DNA of 64,000 nt from Euryarchaeota archaeon (GCA_016207515.1 JACQPN010000025.1:62001-126000); one strand, 5' to 3'; positions 52,275 to 60,989 are shown, counted from the stretch's first letter. Notes: a model not told the origin generated them from the letters alone. Made by a program: numbers and translations.

Positions 52275-53408
52275 TCATCGCATTTCCATCGGCACCCACT
52301 TCTGTTCCTTTGGACCCGTGTACTCCGATTCAGGCCGGATAAGCCGATTGTCCTTGTGCTGCTCCATCACGTGCGCCGTCCAGCCCACGATCCTCGCCAA
52401 TGCGAATATCGGTGTGAAGAGGTCGGCCTCTATGCCCATGTAGTGGTACGCGGATGCGCTGTAGAAATCCACGTTCGCATCAAGCGACTTCTGCTGCTTC
52501 ATGATGGCCTGGATCTTGGTGGACATCTCGTACCATTTCAGGTTCCCGGATCTTTTCCCGAGCCTCTCGCTGATGTCCTTGAGATGCACCGCCCGCGGAT
52601 CCAGCGTCTTGTAGATGCGATGACCGAACCCCGGCACTTTCTCCTTCCGTTGTAGTTTGCCGTTCACCACCTCATGCACGCGCGACACGTCACCTATCTC
52701 CTCGAGTAGGTGCATCACCTCGGTGTTGGCCCCACCGTGGAGCGGCCCCTTCAAAGTGCCGACGGCGGAAGTCACGGCCGAGTGCATGTCGGCGAGCGTC
52801 GAGGCCGTGACGCGCGCCGCGAACGTGGAAGCGTTGAACCCGTGGTCCGCGTGTAGCGTGAGGCAGACGTCGAAATCGCGTTTGATCTCCGCGTCGGGGT
52901 CGGTGCCTTGGAGCATGTAGATGAAGTTCGCGGCGTGCGAAAGAACGGGGTTCGGGGCGACGGGTTCCTTGCCGGCCCGTAGGCGCGAGTACGCGGCGAC
53001 CATCGTTGGAAGCTTCGCCGTGAGCCGTATGGCCTTTCGGATGTTCGCTTCCGGCGCGTTGCTTCCAACATCAGGGTCGAAAGCGCCAAGAAGCGAGACA
53101 CCTGTCCGCAGCACTTCCATGGGCGCCGTCCGATGGGCCATGAGTTTCAACGTGTCAAGGATCTCGGGTCGAAGTTCACGTTCAGCGACGAGTCTTTTTT
53201 CGAGGTCCACAAGATGCGACGCCTTCGGGAGGAGGCCATACCAAAGGAGGTACGCGACCTCTTCGAACGTCGCGTTCGTGGCCAACTCCCCGATGTCGTA
53301 CCCGCGATAAGTGAGGATGCCACGCACCCCATCGATGGATGACAGGGATGTCTTCCCGACAACGATGCCCTCGAGTCCGCCTTTTTCCGTCGGCAAGGTA
53401 CTGACCAT
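52275..53408 (-). CDS. gltA: Citrate synthase
   Basis: This enzyme condenses oxaloacetate and acetyl-CoA to citrate. The ATG at 53408 lies 25 bases after a TATA element (ACATAAATACGC, 53425-53437), so the message is probably leaderless; a TTG 12 bases upstream is the alternative. The active-site residues are visible: His224 in GPLHGGAN, His263 in GFGHRIYK and Asp314 in NVDFYSA, plus HADHGFNAST (about 186-195). Length 377 suits the small archaeal/Gram-positive type. A methylcitrate synthase role cannot be ruled out from the sequence alone. Confidence 0.93.
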   Translation of the reverse strand: MVSTLPTEKGGLEGIVVGKTSLSSIDGVRGILTYRGYDIGELATNATFEEVAYLLWYGLLPKASHLVDLEKRLVAERELRPEILDTLKLMAHRTAPMEVLRTGVSLLGAFDPDVGSNAPEANIRKAIRLTAKLPTMVAAYSRLRAGKEPVAPNPVLSHAANFIYMLQGTDPDAEIKRDFDVCLTLHADHGFNASTFAARVTASTLADMHSAVTSAVGTLKGPLHGGANTEVMHLLEEIGDVSRVHEVVNGKLQRKEKVPGFGHRIYKTLDPRAVHLKDISERLGKRSGNLKWYEMSTKIQAIMKQQKSLDANVDFYSASAYHYMGIEADLFTPIFALARIVGWTAHVMEQHKDNRLIRPESEYTGPKEQKWVPMEMR

Positions 53409-53424
53409 CTGTACTACCAAGTTA

Positions 53425-53437
53425 CGCGTATTTATGT
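53425..53437 (-). promoter_or_regulatory. TATA box of citrate synthase
   Basis: GACATAAATACGC on the minus strand, centred 25 bases before ATG 53408; predicts a leaderless message. Confidence 0.65.
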
Positions 53438-53500
53438 CTGCGGAAGCAAGAGTAATGACAGGTCACGTCAAGGCGCGCTTTCCACGGGACGGGCCAGATC

Positions 53501-55273
53501 CTATCTTGGCCTCGAAAGCTCTTCCAAGACGCGCCTTGCGATGGCGGGCGATATCCCCGGTACGTTGGACAGTTCCTCGACGGAGGACTCCCGGATTTCG
53601 TCCAGGCTGGCATAATGCATCAAGAGCGCGCGTCTCCTCGCAGGCCCGAGACCCGGTATCCCGGCGAGAAGCGACTCCCCCGATATGGATCGCCGTTTCA
53701 CCCTTTGGTAGGTGATCGCGAACCGGTGCGCCTCGTCGCGTATACGGCGAAGGAGAAGGAGCGCATGCGGCGACCTCGTGGTGTCGAGCGGCAGCGATAC
53801 ATCCTCCTTGAAAACGCTCTCCTCCCCCTTGGCGAGCGCGATCAACGGCACGTCGAAAACGCCGGCTTCGTGCACCGCCTCGATCGCCTTCGCAAGTTGG
53901 CCGCGGCCGCCGTCGACAATGATGAGGTGCGGAAGCTCCGACGCACTTTCCCGAAGCCGCCGGTAGCGACGGTAGACGACCTCCCGCATAGCGGCGTAGT
54001 CGTCGTTTGCCTCCCGCGAGAGCTTGAACCGGCGGTAGTTCTTCTTGTCGGGTCTCCCCTTCTCAAATGCGACCATGCTGGCGACGACGCCCGTCCCGCC
54101 AAGGTGCGAGATGTCGAAGCATTCGATCCGAGTGGGCGCATCAGCCAGGCCAAGCAAGGCCCCTAGTTCCTGCGACTCCTCATCGAAGCCCGCTTCGCCT
54201 CTACGCGCCACGTACTGCCCGAGCTTGAATTCCGCGTTGAGTCGCGCGAGCTTGACGAGCCGCATCCCCCGGCCGCGAACGGGGCTCGAGACCACCACGC
54301 GGGAGGCGCGCTTCTCGCTCAAGAGCTCCGAGATCGCTTCGAGGCCTTCGACGCCCGGCGGCGCGTAGATCGCCTTCGGAAGGTTCGGCATCTCGCCGTA
54401 GTAGCGGGTCATGAACTCGCCGAGGGCCTCCTCGTTCGTGCCCGTGGACCGTAGGTGAAACTCCGCTTGCGATGCCACGCGTCCGGCGCGTGACATCACG
54501 ATCACGGCTACACCCAGACCGCCTTGGGCCGCGAGGGCGACCCCGTCCGCGTCATCGGCCTTTGCAACGAGCATCGCCTGCCGCTCCATCGTCTTGTGCA
54601 TCGAGGCGAGGCGGTCTCTTAGGCGCGCTGCGCGCTCGAATTCCTGCTTGTCCGAGGCGGCCTGCATCTCCGCCTTGAGGCGCGCCTTCACTTCGTCGTC
54701 GTGGCCGGCAAGGAAGCGCTTCGCCGCGTCGACGGCGTCCATGTACTGTGCCCGGTCGACGGCGTCGATGCATGGCCCGAGGCAGGTGCCGATCTGGTGG
54801 TTGAGGCAACCGCCTTTGACGAACTCGCGACAATCGCGTATGCCGAACACCTCGCGGGCGACTTTCAACGTCTCGCGCGCGGCGCCGGCGCTCGGATAGG
54901 GCCCGTAGAAACTCCCCTTCGCCGCGACCTCGCGCACCATGTCGATGCGGGGAAAGTCGTCCGCGGACAATCTGATGAACGGGTAACGCGTGTCATCTGC
55001 CAAACGGATGTTGAACGGTGGTTGGAACCGCTTGATGAAGTTCGATTCCAGGATCAAAGCTTCCTTCTCCGTGGGAGCGAGGACGACCTCGATGTCGACC
55101 GAGCGCGACACCATCTCGGCCTTTCTCAAGTCGAGGTCCGTGGAGAAGTATGAGGAGACCCGATCCCGGAGCGAACCCGATTTTCCGACGTAGAGCACTT
55201 CGCCGGCGGCGTCCTTGAAGAGGTAGACGCCGGGTGTGCGAGGAAGCGTCTTCGCTTTTGACCGTAGGTCCAC
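53501..55273 (-). CDS. uvrC: Excinuclease ABC subunit C
   Basis: UvrC makes the dual incisions of bacterial-type nucleotide excision repair. GTG start at 55273. The GIY-YIG nuclease is at about 12-90 (PGVYLFKDAAGEVLYVGKSG), a Cys cluster (CREFVKGGCLNHQIGTCLGPC-like region) near 150-170, the UvrB-binding UVR domain at about 200-235, the RNase H-like second nuclease with CFDISHLGGTGVVASMV near 385 and IVDGGRGQL near 455, and tandem helix-hairpin-helix motifs at the end (IPGLGPARRRALL). Length 590 is standard. UvrA and UvrB genes are not in the window. This system in archaea is regarded as acquired from bacteria. Confidence 0.95.
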   Translation of the reverse strand: MDLRSKAKTLPRTPGVYLFKDAAGEVLYVGKSGSLRDRVSSYFSTDLDLRKAEMVSRSVDIEVVLAPTEKEALILESNFIKRFQPPFNIRLADDTRYPFIRLSADDFPRIDMVREVAAKGSFYGPYPSAGAARETLKVAREVFGIRDCREFVKGGCLNHQIGTCLGPCIDAVDRAQYMDAVDAAKRFLAGHDDEVKARLKAEMQAASDKQEFERAARLRDRLASMHKTMERQAMLVAKADDADGVALAAQGGLGVAVIVMSRAGRVASQAEFHLRSTGTNEEALGEFMTRYYGEMPNLPKAIYAPPGVEGLEAISELLSEKRASRVVVSSPVRGRGMRLVKLARLNAEFKLGQYVARRGEAGFDEESQELGALLGLADAPTRIECFDISHLGGTGVVASMVAFEKGRPDKKNYRRFKLSREANDDYAAMREVVYRRYRRLRESASELPHLIIVDGGRGQLAKAIEAVHEAGVFDVPLIALAKGEESVFKEDVSLPLDTTRSPHALLLLRRIRDEAHRFAITYQRVKRRSISGESLLAGIPGLGPARRRALLMHYASLDEIRESSVEELSNVPGISPAIARRVLEELSRPR

Positions 55274-55430
55274 ACGCTTCTAGGGCGCAACATGGATTAG
55301 GTTTTTTGCCGCCCTTTGGAGGAGTCGCGCCGCATCGCCAGACGACCGTTCGACCATCTCGACCGCTTCGCTTCCCCGGCCCGGGGCGCTGGGGCGACGG
55401 CTTGAATAGCCTTGCGACCGTTCAACGGGC

Positions 55431-56009
55431 GTGTCGAAGGGCCCTGCGAAGGACAAGGGGAAGACGGAACCCGTGAGGCGCGCCCTTTTCATCGGCCGTT
55501 TCCAACCGTTCCACAACGGGCACCTGAAGGTCATCGCCGACATCGCGAAGGACTTCGACGAGGTCGTGATAGGCATCGGAAGCGCCCAGGAAAGCCACAC
55601 CTTCAAGAACCCCTTCACGGCGGGCGAGCGTTTCCACATGATCGCAGCGGCGCTCGATGCGGCGGGTGTCCACAACTATCACATCGTCCCGATACCTGAC
55701 GTGAACCGGAACAGCATGTGGGTGGCCCAGGTCCGCTCATTCGTCCCGCCTTTCCAGGTCTTCTTCAGCAACAATCCGCTCGCAACGCGCCTATTCTCGG
55801 AAAGCGGCCACGAGGTGCGTCCGGCCCCGTTCGTCGAACGCGAGAAGTACAGCGGCACATCAGTGCGCGACGCTATCCGCATTGGCACGGCCTGGGAGGC
55901 TCTCGTGCCGAGCGCGGTCGCAAGCATCATCAAGACCGTGGACGGGGCCGAGCGCATCAAGGAACTACGTCGCTCGGACGCCGCGGCCCGCGAAGGTGCC
56001 GACTCCTGA
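55431..56009 (+). CDS. nadM: Nicotinamide-nucleotide adenylyltransferase (archaeal NadM)
   Basis: NadM joins ATP and nicotinamide mononucleotide to form NAD. The nucleotidyl-transferase motif GRFQPFHNGH (about 22-31) holds the catalytic His pair, and SGTSVRDAI (about 143-151) is the second conserved block. The GTG at 55431 lies about 25 bases after a TTGAATAG TATA-like element, suggesting a leaderless start; a GTG at 55473 (MRRALFIGRF) would give the shorter, more typical 178-residue form. Both begin before the conserved motif. Confidence 0.93.
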   Translation: MSKGPAKDKGKTEPVRRALFIGRFQPFHNGHLKVIADIAKDFDEVVIGIGSAQESHTFKNPFTAGERFHMIAAALDAAGVHNYHIVPIPDVNRNSMWVAQVRSFVPPFQVFFSNNPLATRLFSESGHEVRPAPFVEREKYSGTSVRDAIRIGTAWEALVPSAVASIIKTVDGAERIKELRRSDAAAREGADS

Positions 56010-56102
56010 ACCGTGGGAACATGCGGGCGGCCGCCGGTCCGACCCCGGTTCCGCCGCGCATCTTACGTGACTAATAAATGCAATGACCTCCAATCCAGCC
56101 GC

Positions 56103-57179
56103 ATGGCGATGCAACCGCCAGAGGCCAAACCCGACCCGGGACTCGAGAAGCGAGGCGTATGCATCGCGATAAGCCGGGCCGGGAAACCCGTAAGGCTCTT
56201 TGCGGACAGCCCCTCGGAGTTCATCTCCTGCATCAAGGACGCGGAGATCGCCTGGGTCAACTTCTCGGTGCAAGACCTCGACAAGGACGGGGTGGCCGTT
56301 GCGAGCCTCCTTGGTTTTTCCGGAAGCCTCGTCACGTTCCTCACGGAGCACCGGCAAAGCGCCTATGACGACCGCGAGACGGAACTGGGGATCAAGCTCC
56401 CGGTCGTGCGCGTGCACGCGATGGACGTCGACACTTTCCCGCTCGTGGTCTTGATCCGGCGGGGCCTCATCCTCACGCTTCACGACAAGAACGTCACGCG
56501 GATGGCCAAGTTCGCCCGCTACGCCGACACGTTCATGCGAAAGATCAAACCGGAGACCCCCTGGAACGACAAGCTCACGATAGTCCTCATCCGCCTCATC
56601 AACGAGAACAACGACAGGAACTTCGATGGGTTGAGATCCATCCAGGAACGCGGCGAAGACCTCGGAAAATACCTCATCAATCCGACGCAGCCGTCGACGA
56701 CGCTGGGCCCCCAGATCTACTCGATGAAGCACGCACTCATCGCCTACCTTGATGCCCTCTGGGCGACGCTCGACGTCATCCAGAACCTTCGTTACGGGGA
56801 CGCAGAACTCATCAGCGACGACGAGACGATCCTCGGACGCGTTGGCGTCCTGGCCGACGACGTGACCCGCCAGATCAGCCTTTCGGAGCACATGAGCGAG
56901 GTCTTGGCCTCTGGCCTTGAGGTGTTGCAATCCATCTACAACAACCAATTGCAGCTTCTCAACAACCGGCTCACCTTCGTCGTCACGTGGCTCACGATCC
57001 TCGGCACCGCGGTCCTCGTCCCGAACACGCTCGCAACGATCCTGTCTAACCCCGCGTACGGCCTTGGCCCGGCCGACGCGGCGTGGTACACTACGGTCAT
57101 CGTCGGTTCTACGGCCGGGGCGACGGTTCTCACCTGGTTCGTGGTGAGGCGTTGGCTGCAGCCGCCGGCGACGCCGTGA
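56103..57179 (+). CDS. CorA-like divalent-metal transporter lacking the GMN motif
   Basis: ATG 56103 lies about 27 bases after the TATA box ACTAATAAATG (56070-56080), so the transcript is leaderless. The N-terminal cytoplasmic alpha/beta domain (about 15-170), the long helix (about 200-290) and two C-terminal transmembrane helices with NNRLTFVVTWLTILGTAVLV and TTVIVGSTAGATVLTWFVV are CorA features. The selectivity signature GMN after helix 1 is replaced by SNP (LVPNTLATILSNPAYG). The family moves Mg2+, Co2+ or Ni2+ and has relatives (ZntB) that move Zn2+ with altered motifs. Substrate is therefore uncertain. Confidence 0.82.
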   Translation: MAMQPPEAKPDPGLEKRGVCIAISRAGKPVRLFADSPSEFISCIKDAEIAWVNFSVQDLDKDGVAVASLLGFSGSLVTFLTEHRQSAYDDRETELGIKLPVVRVHAMDVDTFPLVVLIRRGLILTLHDKNVTRMAKFARYADTFMRKIKPETPWNDKLTIVLIRLINENNDRNFDGLRSIQERGEDLGKYLINPTQPSTTLGPQIYSMKHALIAYLDALWATLDVIQNLRYGDAELISDDETILGRVGVLADDVTRQISLSEHMSEVLASGLEVLQSIYNNQLQLLNNRLTFVVTWLTILGTAVLVPNTLATILSNPAYGLGPADAAWYTTVIVGSTAGATVLTWFVVRRWLQPPATP

Positions 57180-57277
57180 TCTCGGCGCACGTGAGAACAG
57201 GGCATCAATCGGGGCGGGACTTCATGTGAGGCCCGTGACGCGGCTCGGGTGCGGCGCCAAAGCGTCCATGCGGCACC

Positions 57278-58711
57278 CTATTCGCCTTCGCCCGCCGCCA
57301 TCTCGGAGTGGAACGCGCCACGTGCAGGAGCCGACCATACGGGCGGCGCGCCGTCCATCATTGCGTATCGGTTGGCCAGTCCCTGCGTGTCCTCGACCCC
57401 GAGCTTCTTGAAAAGAAGCGTGAAGCGGGCCTCCATGTCGTCCATGATCGCCGAGCGCGACGGGTCCTCAAGGCCCCAGAGCTCCTTCTTGAACCGACCG
57501 AACGCCTTCTTCCTCGTCTTGTAGATGAATTGCTCCTGCGAGTCCTTTTCCTTCTTCTCCGCCGCGAGGTCGCTCGTCACCCACGCGCGGATGCGATCCG
57601 TGAGAGCCTTCGGGAAAGCGGGGTGGTCGAAGAGGAGGTTCTGGAACCCCGTTGCGAGGTGTATCTCGATGGTGCCCACCGGCGGGAACTTGTCGAACTC
57701 CGTCTCCGCCAACGTTGAGGCGCCGTGCTGGACGGTGCCCCCGAGGCCGTACTTCTCCCGGCAGAGGCGGCTCATCGCGTCATGGATGTCGAAGCGTACC
57801 TCCATCTTCGTGACCTTCCCCGCCGCATCCACCTTGCCGCCGTGGGACGTGCCTGTGTTGATCGAGATCTTCGAGGGGCCCGGGGAGCGGCCCGAACGTG
57901 AAAGCTCCTCGCGGTAAGTCTCCATGTAGGCCTCGAGTTCAAGGGGGGTCGTGACGTGCGCGCCCACCTCGCCTATCTCGCCGCCGACGCTGATGACGAC
58001 ACCCGGCGGTTGGAGCCGCCTGATGTGGGCGCACATCTCGGCCGAAAGAGTCGCGTTCAGGCGCTGCTGTTCGCGCTCGCCAGGCTTTGAGAGGTCGACG
58101 AGCGTCGACGCGTCGATGTCGATGTTCCTGAAACCGGCTGCCACCGACTCGTCGATGAGGTCCAGTATCGCCTTCTTCTCCCGCGCAGGGTCCTTCGGGT
58201 ATTTGCTCGCCGAGAACTGGTAGTGGTCCCCTTGGAGAAAGAGGGGGCCGCGGAAACCTTCCCGGATGGCCGCCGCCGCGACGACCGCTGCGTACTCGCC
58301 CGGCCGCTGGTCCGTGTACCCGATCTCGCTTCTTGCGATCTCGAATATGAAGGCACCGACTTTCGCCCTCTTTGCCGCCCGGATCGCCGCGCGGGATACA
58401 TCGTATGTGGGGCCACGGATGTTGAAAGCGGGCACCGTCAAGTCGCGCGACGACTCCCCGGTTCCCCGCGCCACGTAAAACGCGTGGGTGCTCGCCGTCT
58501 TGACCCCGAGAGCGTGGGCCGCGGCACGTATGATCCAGCGTGCGCGGTCTTTCACCGGGCCCGGACCGAAGACCGCCGTGTGGACGAGGTCGTCGACGAG
58601 TTCGGCCTCCAACAACTCTTCATCCAGTATCCTGACGCGGTCGTTCGTCACATTGATCCCGGAGGCGAGGCCCGCTTCGAGCTCCGCCGTGGTCTCATGG
58701 ATCTTCGCCAT
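57278..58711 (-). CDS. Class II fructose-bisphosphate aldolase-like protein
   Basis: The ATG at 58711 is chosen (GGAGAG 8 bases upstream); a GTG at 58720 overlaps the stop of the phosphofructokinase gene by four bases (GTGA). Recognisable class II blocks are VPAFNIRG (about 95), GPLFLQGDHYQFS (about 158-170, with the metal-binding Asp-His), GFRNIDIDAST (about 195-206), GGEIGEVG (about 245), SINTGTSHGGK (about 283-293), and VQHGASTL (about 326-333), the metal His and loop. Length 477 is more than the usual 300-350. Pairing with PPi-dependent phosphofructokinase supports the role: cleavage of fructose 1,6-bisphosphate or the reverse condensation. Confidence 0.82.
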   Translation of the reverse strand: MAKIHETTAELEAGLASGINVTNDRVRILDEELLEAELVDDLVHTAVFGPGPVKDRARWIIRAAAHALGVKTASTHAFYVARGTGESSRDLTVPAFNIRGPTYDVSRAAIRAAKRAKVGAFIFEIARSEIGYTDQRPGEYAAVVAAAAIREGFRGPLFLQGDHYQFSASKYPKDPAREKKAILDLIDESVAAGFRNIDIDASTLVDLSKPGEREQQRLNATLSAEMCAHIRRLQPPGVVISVGGEIGEVGAHVTTPLELEAYMETYREELSRSGRSPGPSKISINTGTSHGGKVDAAGKVTKMEVRFDIHDAMSRLCREKYGLGGTVQHGASTLAETEFDKFPPVGTIEIHLATGFQNLLFDHPAFPKALTDRIRAWVTSDLAAEKKEKDSQEQFIYKTRKKAFGRFKKELWGLEDPSRSAIMDDMEARFTLLFKKLGVEDTQGLANRYAMMDGAPPVWSAPARGAFHSEMAAGEGE

Positions 58712-58716
58712 ATCGG

Positions 58717-59982
58717 TCACTCTCCGAACCGTGAAAGCCTTTCAAAACGACGCTTGAAGCCAGAGGGTTCGAGATGGGCCGCGGCCGAGAGGAGTCCAAG
58801 GCGTCCTTCGTCCGAGAAGTCACGCCCGGTGAGACGCGCCTGGATGTGGCGGGCGTGCGTGAACGTCGCGCCCCTGACATCGACGCCGCGCACGCGCACG
58901 CGCCCTGTCTTCGCGTCGCGAAGGTCTTCGAACCCGAGAGGCGCGAGTTTTCCGTCCTGGAGCGCGATCATCGCGTTCCCTTTTCCGGTCTCAAGGAAAT
59001 CAACCGCACCGACGCCTAACGTTCGCGTGTACTGCACATCGAAGGCAACGGGGTCCGCGCAGCGAAGCTCGTAACCGATCTCCTTCGCGATGATAGCGAC
59101 GTCGAGACCGCGTTCCTTGAACCGGGGCGCTAGGACGTCCTTCACTATCCGGCCAAGAGACACCTCGGAAAGACGCGGGTGGCCATGCTCGTCCCGCTCA
59201 AGGTTCCCGACGTGAGCGAAGTCGCCCTCGCCGAGGAGGTCGAGTAGGCCTTCCGCGAGGATGACGAGGCCCCACGGTTCGCCGTGGGAAATACGCTTCA
59301 CGATCGCTGCTTCGCAGAGGTCGGAGATGGTGCCGAGGTCGACGTTGCCATCGAACTCCTCGGGGATGACGGTGAGGTCTGCGCCGCTTGACACGCCCAT
59401 CCCGAGCGCAAGATGCCCGGCCGTGCGGCCCATTGCGGTAACAATCACCCAGCGCCTCGTCGTGCGGGCATCCTCACGCAGGTTCACACAAAGGCGCGAA
59501 CCGAGCGCTTTCGCCGTTTCGAACCCGAACGTCGGGGCGCCGCCCGGAAGGGGCAGGTCATTGTCTATCGTCTTCGGCACGTGCGCGACGCGTAGCTGCC
59601 CTTTCGATGCCTCGGCCACCTTGATCGCGCTCGTTGCCGTATCGTCGCCGCCAAGCGTCACCAGGTCCGTGACGCCCAGTTCCTGGAGGCATGCGACGAC
59701 GCGTTTCAGCGCCTCCGGATCCTTTTGGGGGTTGGCCCTTGACGTGTAGAGGATTGAGCCGCCGCGCGTCTCGATCCCCTCGACCGCGCGGCGGTCGAGG
59801 ACGCGCACGTGCGACACATCCCCTTTCATCAAGTACCGGAAGCCCTCCGGGACGCCGAGGACTCGCCAGCCACGCGACTCGCCGGCCAAGACCACCGCGT
59901 TGATGACGCCGTTGAGGCCTGGGGCCGGGCCGCCGCCTACGAGGATCGCTACCGTCCGCTGTCCATCTGTTGACGCGTTCAT
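58717..59982 (-). CDS. pfp: Pyrophosphate-dependent 6-phosphofructokinase
   Basis: This enzyme phosphorylates fructose 6-phosphate using pyrophosphate and is reversible. ATG start at 59982 (MNASTDGQRTVAILVGGG); a TATA-like element (GAAATATGG, about 60010-60018) is about 27 bases upstream. The glycine-rich loop GGGPAPGLNG (16-25), GGDDT (111-115; Asp in place of the Gly of the ATP type) and PKTIDND (136-142; Lys in place of Gly) are diagnostic of PPi use. GFETA and GRTAGHLAL follow. Length 421 fits. The gene overlaps or adjoins the aldolase gene and is the first gene of that operon. Confidence 0.92.
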   Translation of the reverse strand: MNASTDGQRTVAILVGGGPAPGLNGVINAVVLAGESRGWRVLGVPEGFRYLMKGDVSHVRVLDRRAVEGIETRGGSILYTSRANPQKDPEALKRVVACLQELGVTDLVTLGGDDTATSAIKVAEASKGQLRVAHVPKTIDNDLPLPGGAPTFGFETAKALGSRLCVNLREDARTTRRWVIVTAMGRTAGHLALGMGVSSGADLTVIPEEFDGNVDLGTISDLCEAAIVKRISHGEPWGLVILAEGLLDLLGEGDFAHVGNLERDEHGHPRLSEVSLGRIVKDVLAPRFKERGLDVAIIAKEIGYELRCADPVAFDVQYTRTLGVGAVDFLETGKGNAMIALQDGKLAPLGFEDLRDAKTGRVRVRGVDVRGATFTHARHIQARLTGRDFSDEGRLGLLSAAAHLEPSGFKRRFERLSRFGE

Positions 59983-60185
59983 CGGGACGCGTGAATGAGA
60001 GCGGTGACCATATTTCAGGATTCCCGCGCGGGGGAAGCGCGGCAGCGCGCGGTTTCGGGTCCGACGCTTGGAACATTTGGAGAAACGAGGATAATCGGCG
60101 AGGGCGGCGGGGCGGCCCGGGAGGGTCTTCGGATCAGCGCAAGATCCCAAAACACGCCAATCGGACCAGCCTTCAAGGAATAAGA

Positions 60186-60195
60186 CTATATATTA
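60186..60195 (+). promoter_or_regulatory. TATA box of the RGG/zinc-ribbon gene
   Basis: CTATATATTA, a strong TATA element; transcription should start near 60216, giving a leader of about 50 bases before the ATG at 60267. Confidence 0.7.
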
Positions 60196-60266
60196 GGCGG
60201 TTCTGACAAGAGCGTGCACGGGTGATGCTCACGCATCGCCTTTGCTCAAAAGAAGGTAAGAAAACA

Positions 60267-60464
60267 ATGGGACAGTATGGAGACAGGCGCGGTGGCGGCG
60301 GCGGTGGCGGTGGCTTCCGTGGCGGCTTTAGCGGCCCTCGGGAAATGCACGACGCAGTATGCGCAGATTGTGGACAGAAGACGCAGGTACCATTCAAGCC
60401 GACCGAAGGTCGGCCCGTGTACTGCCGCGACTGTTTCGCAAAGCGCCGCCCGGCTCGATTCTAA
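60267..60464 (+). CDS. Small RGG-type zinc-ribbon protein (65 aa)
   Basis: ATG 60267, preceded by AAGGT. Residues 5-25 form a Gly/Arg-rich tract (DRRGGGGGGGGFRGGF), an RGG-type RNA-binding region. Residues 31-60 form a zinc ribbon: C-x-x-C (VCADCG, Cys32/Cys35) and C-x-x-C (VYCRDC, Cys53/Cys56), with the typical internal VPFKPTEGRPVYC. The core is the widespread 'CxxCx-ng zinc ribbon' family, usually linked to cold-shock or ribosome-associated small proteins. A strong promoter and a T-rich tract downstream (60510-60532) suggest a monocistronic, abundant message. Confidence 0.82.
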   Translation: MGQYGDRRGGGGGGGGFRGGFSGPREMHDAVCADCGQKTQVPFKPTEGRPVYCRDCFAKRRPARF

Positions 60465-60509
60465 AGAGCTAGGCGGACAGTAGGCCCCTCCGGTTTGGGG
60501 GGGTTGGTA

Positions 60510-60532
60510 TTTTAGTTTAGATTTTTGGGTTA
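60510..60532 (+). terminator. T-rich tract after the zinc-ribbon gene
   Basis: TATTTTAGTTTAGATTTTTGGG on the plus strand, about 45 bases past the stop codon; an archaeal U-rich terminator without a strong hairpin. Confidence 0.5.
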
Positions 60533-60586
60533 CGGGAACGGCTGTCACACCATTCAACGCGAGGATGCATCTCGATAAGGAGGCAT

Positions 60587-60989
60587 TAAAGGAAAGTGCC
60601 GGGCCCCAGTCGGAGTCCCATGCGTGGACTCGCCCGTCGGCGCGTCCACTATGGCGGCTTGACCTCGAAAGCATGAAGGAAAAGTGACGGGCGGCGCCCG
60701 TGGACTCGCTTCCGCTCGTCCACCACGTCCTCGGCCGCTTCGCGGCCTGCGGCGGTCAGGCCGGGAAAAAATGAAAGGAAAGTGACGGGGACCGGTCAGA
60801 GTCCCCGTCGGGGGGAGGCTGTTTATCAGCTGGAGTACTTCGGGATCGCCACTGAATTGGCGCCGCCGAGGCGTTTTCCGTGCAGGCTTTTGCGGCCGCA
60901 AGGCCGCAAAAGGGTGCGGGTCGGAGGCTGTTGATGATTTGAAGAAGTCGCGGGGGCCCCTCAGCCCCCGCGGCGGCTTTTTCCGTGCA
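60587..60989. repeat. Array of duplicated hairpin modules downstream of ftsZ
   Basis: Five related modules fill the space. Module A (GGAAAAGTGACGGG type) occurs at 60591, 60678 and 60777 with following hairpins; between the first two and after the second lie GTGGACTCG ... CGTCCAC hairpins (60624-60649 and 60701-60724). Module B occurs twice (60814-60884 and 60923-60989, offset 109 bp): both begin GGAGGCTGTT and end TTTTCCGTGCA and enclose different strong stems, for example CGCGGGGGC/GCCCCCGCG in the second. A 10-bp stem TTTTGCGGCC/GGCCGCAAAA (60888-60911) separates them. No protein is credible on either strand. Confidence 0.7.
60763..60809 (-). terminator. Strong hairpin-T-tract terminator within the array
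   Basis: GACGGGGAC/GTCCCCGTC (60784-60792 and 60801-60809, 8-base loop), followed on the minus strand by CTTTCCTTTCATTTTTTCC. It could end the ftsZ transcript or a small RNA from module B. Confidence 0.65.
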
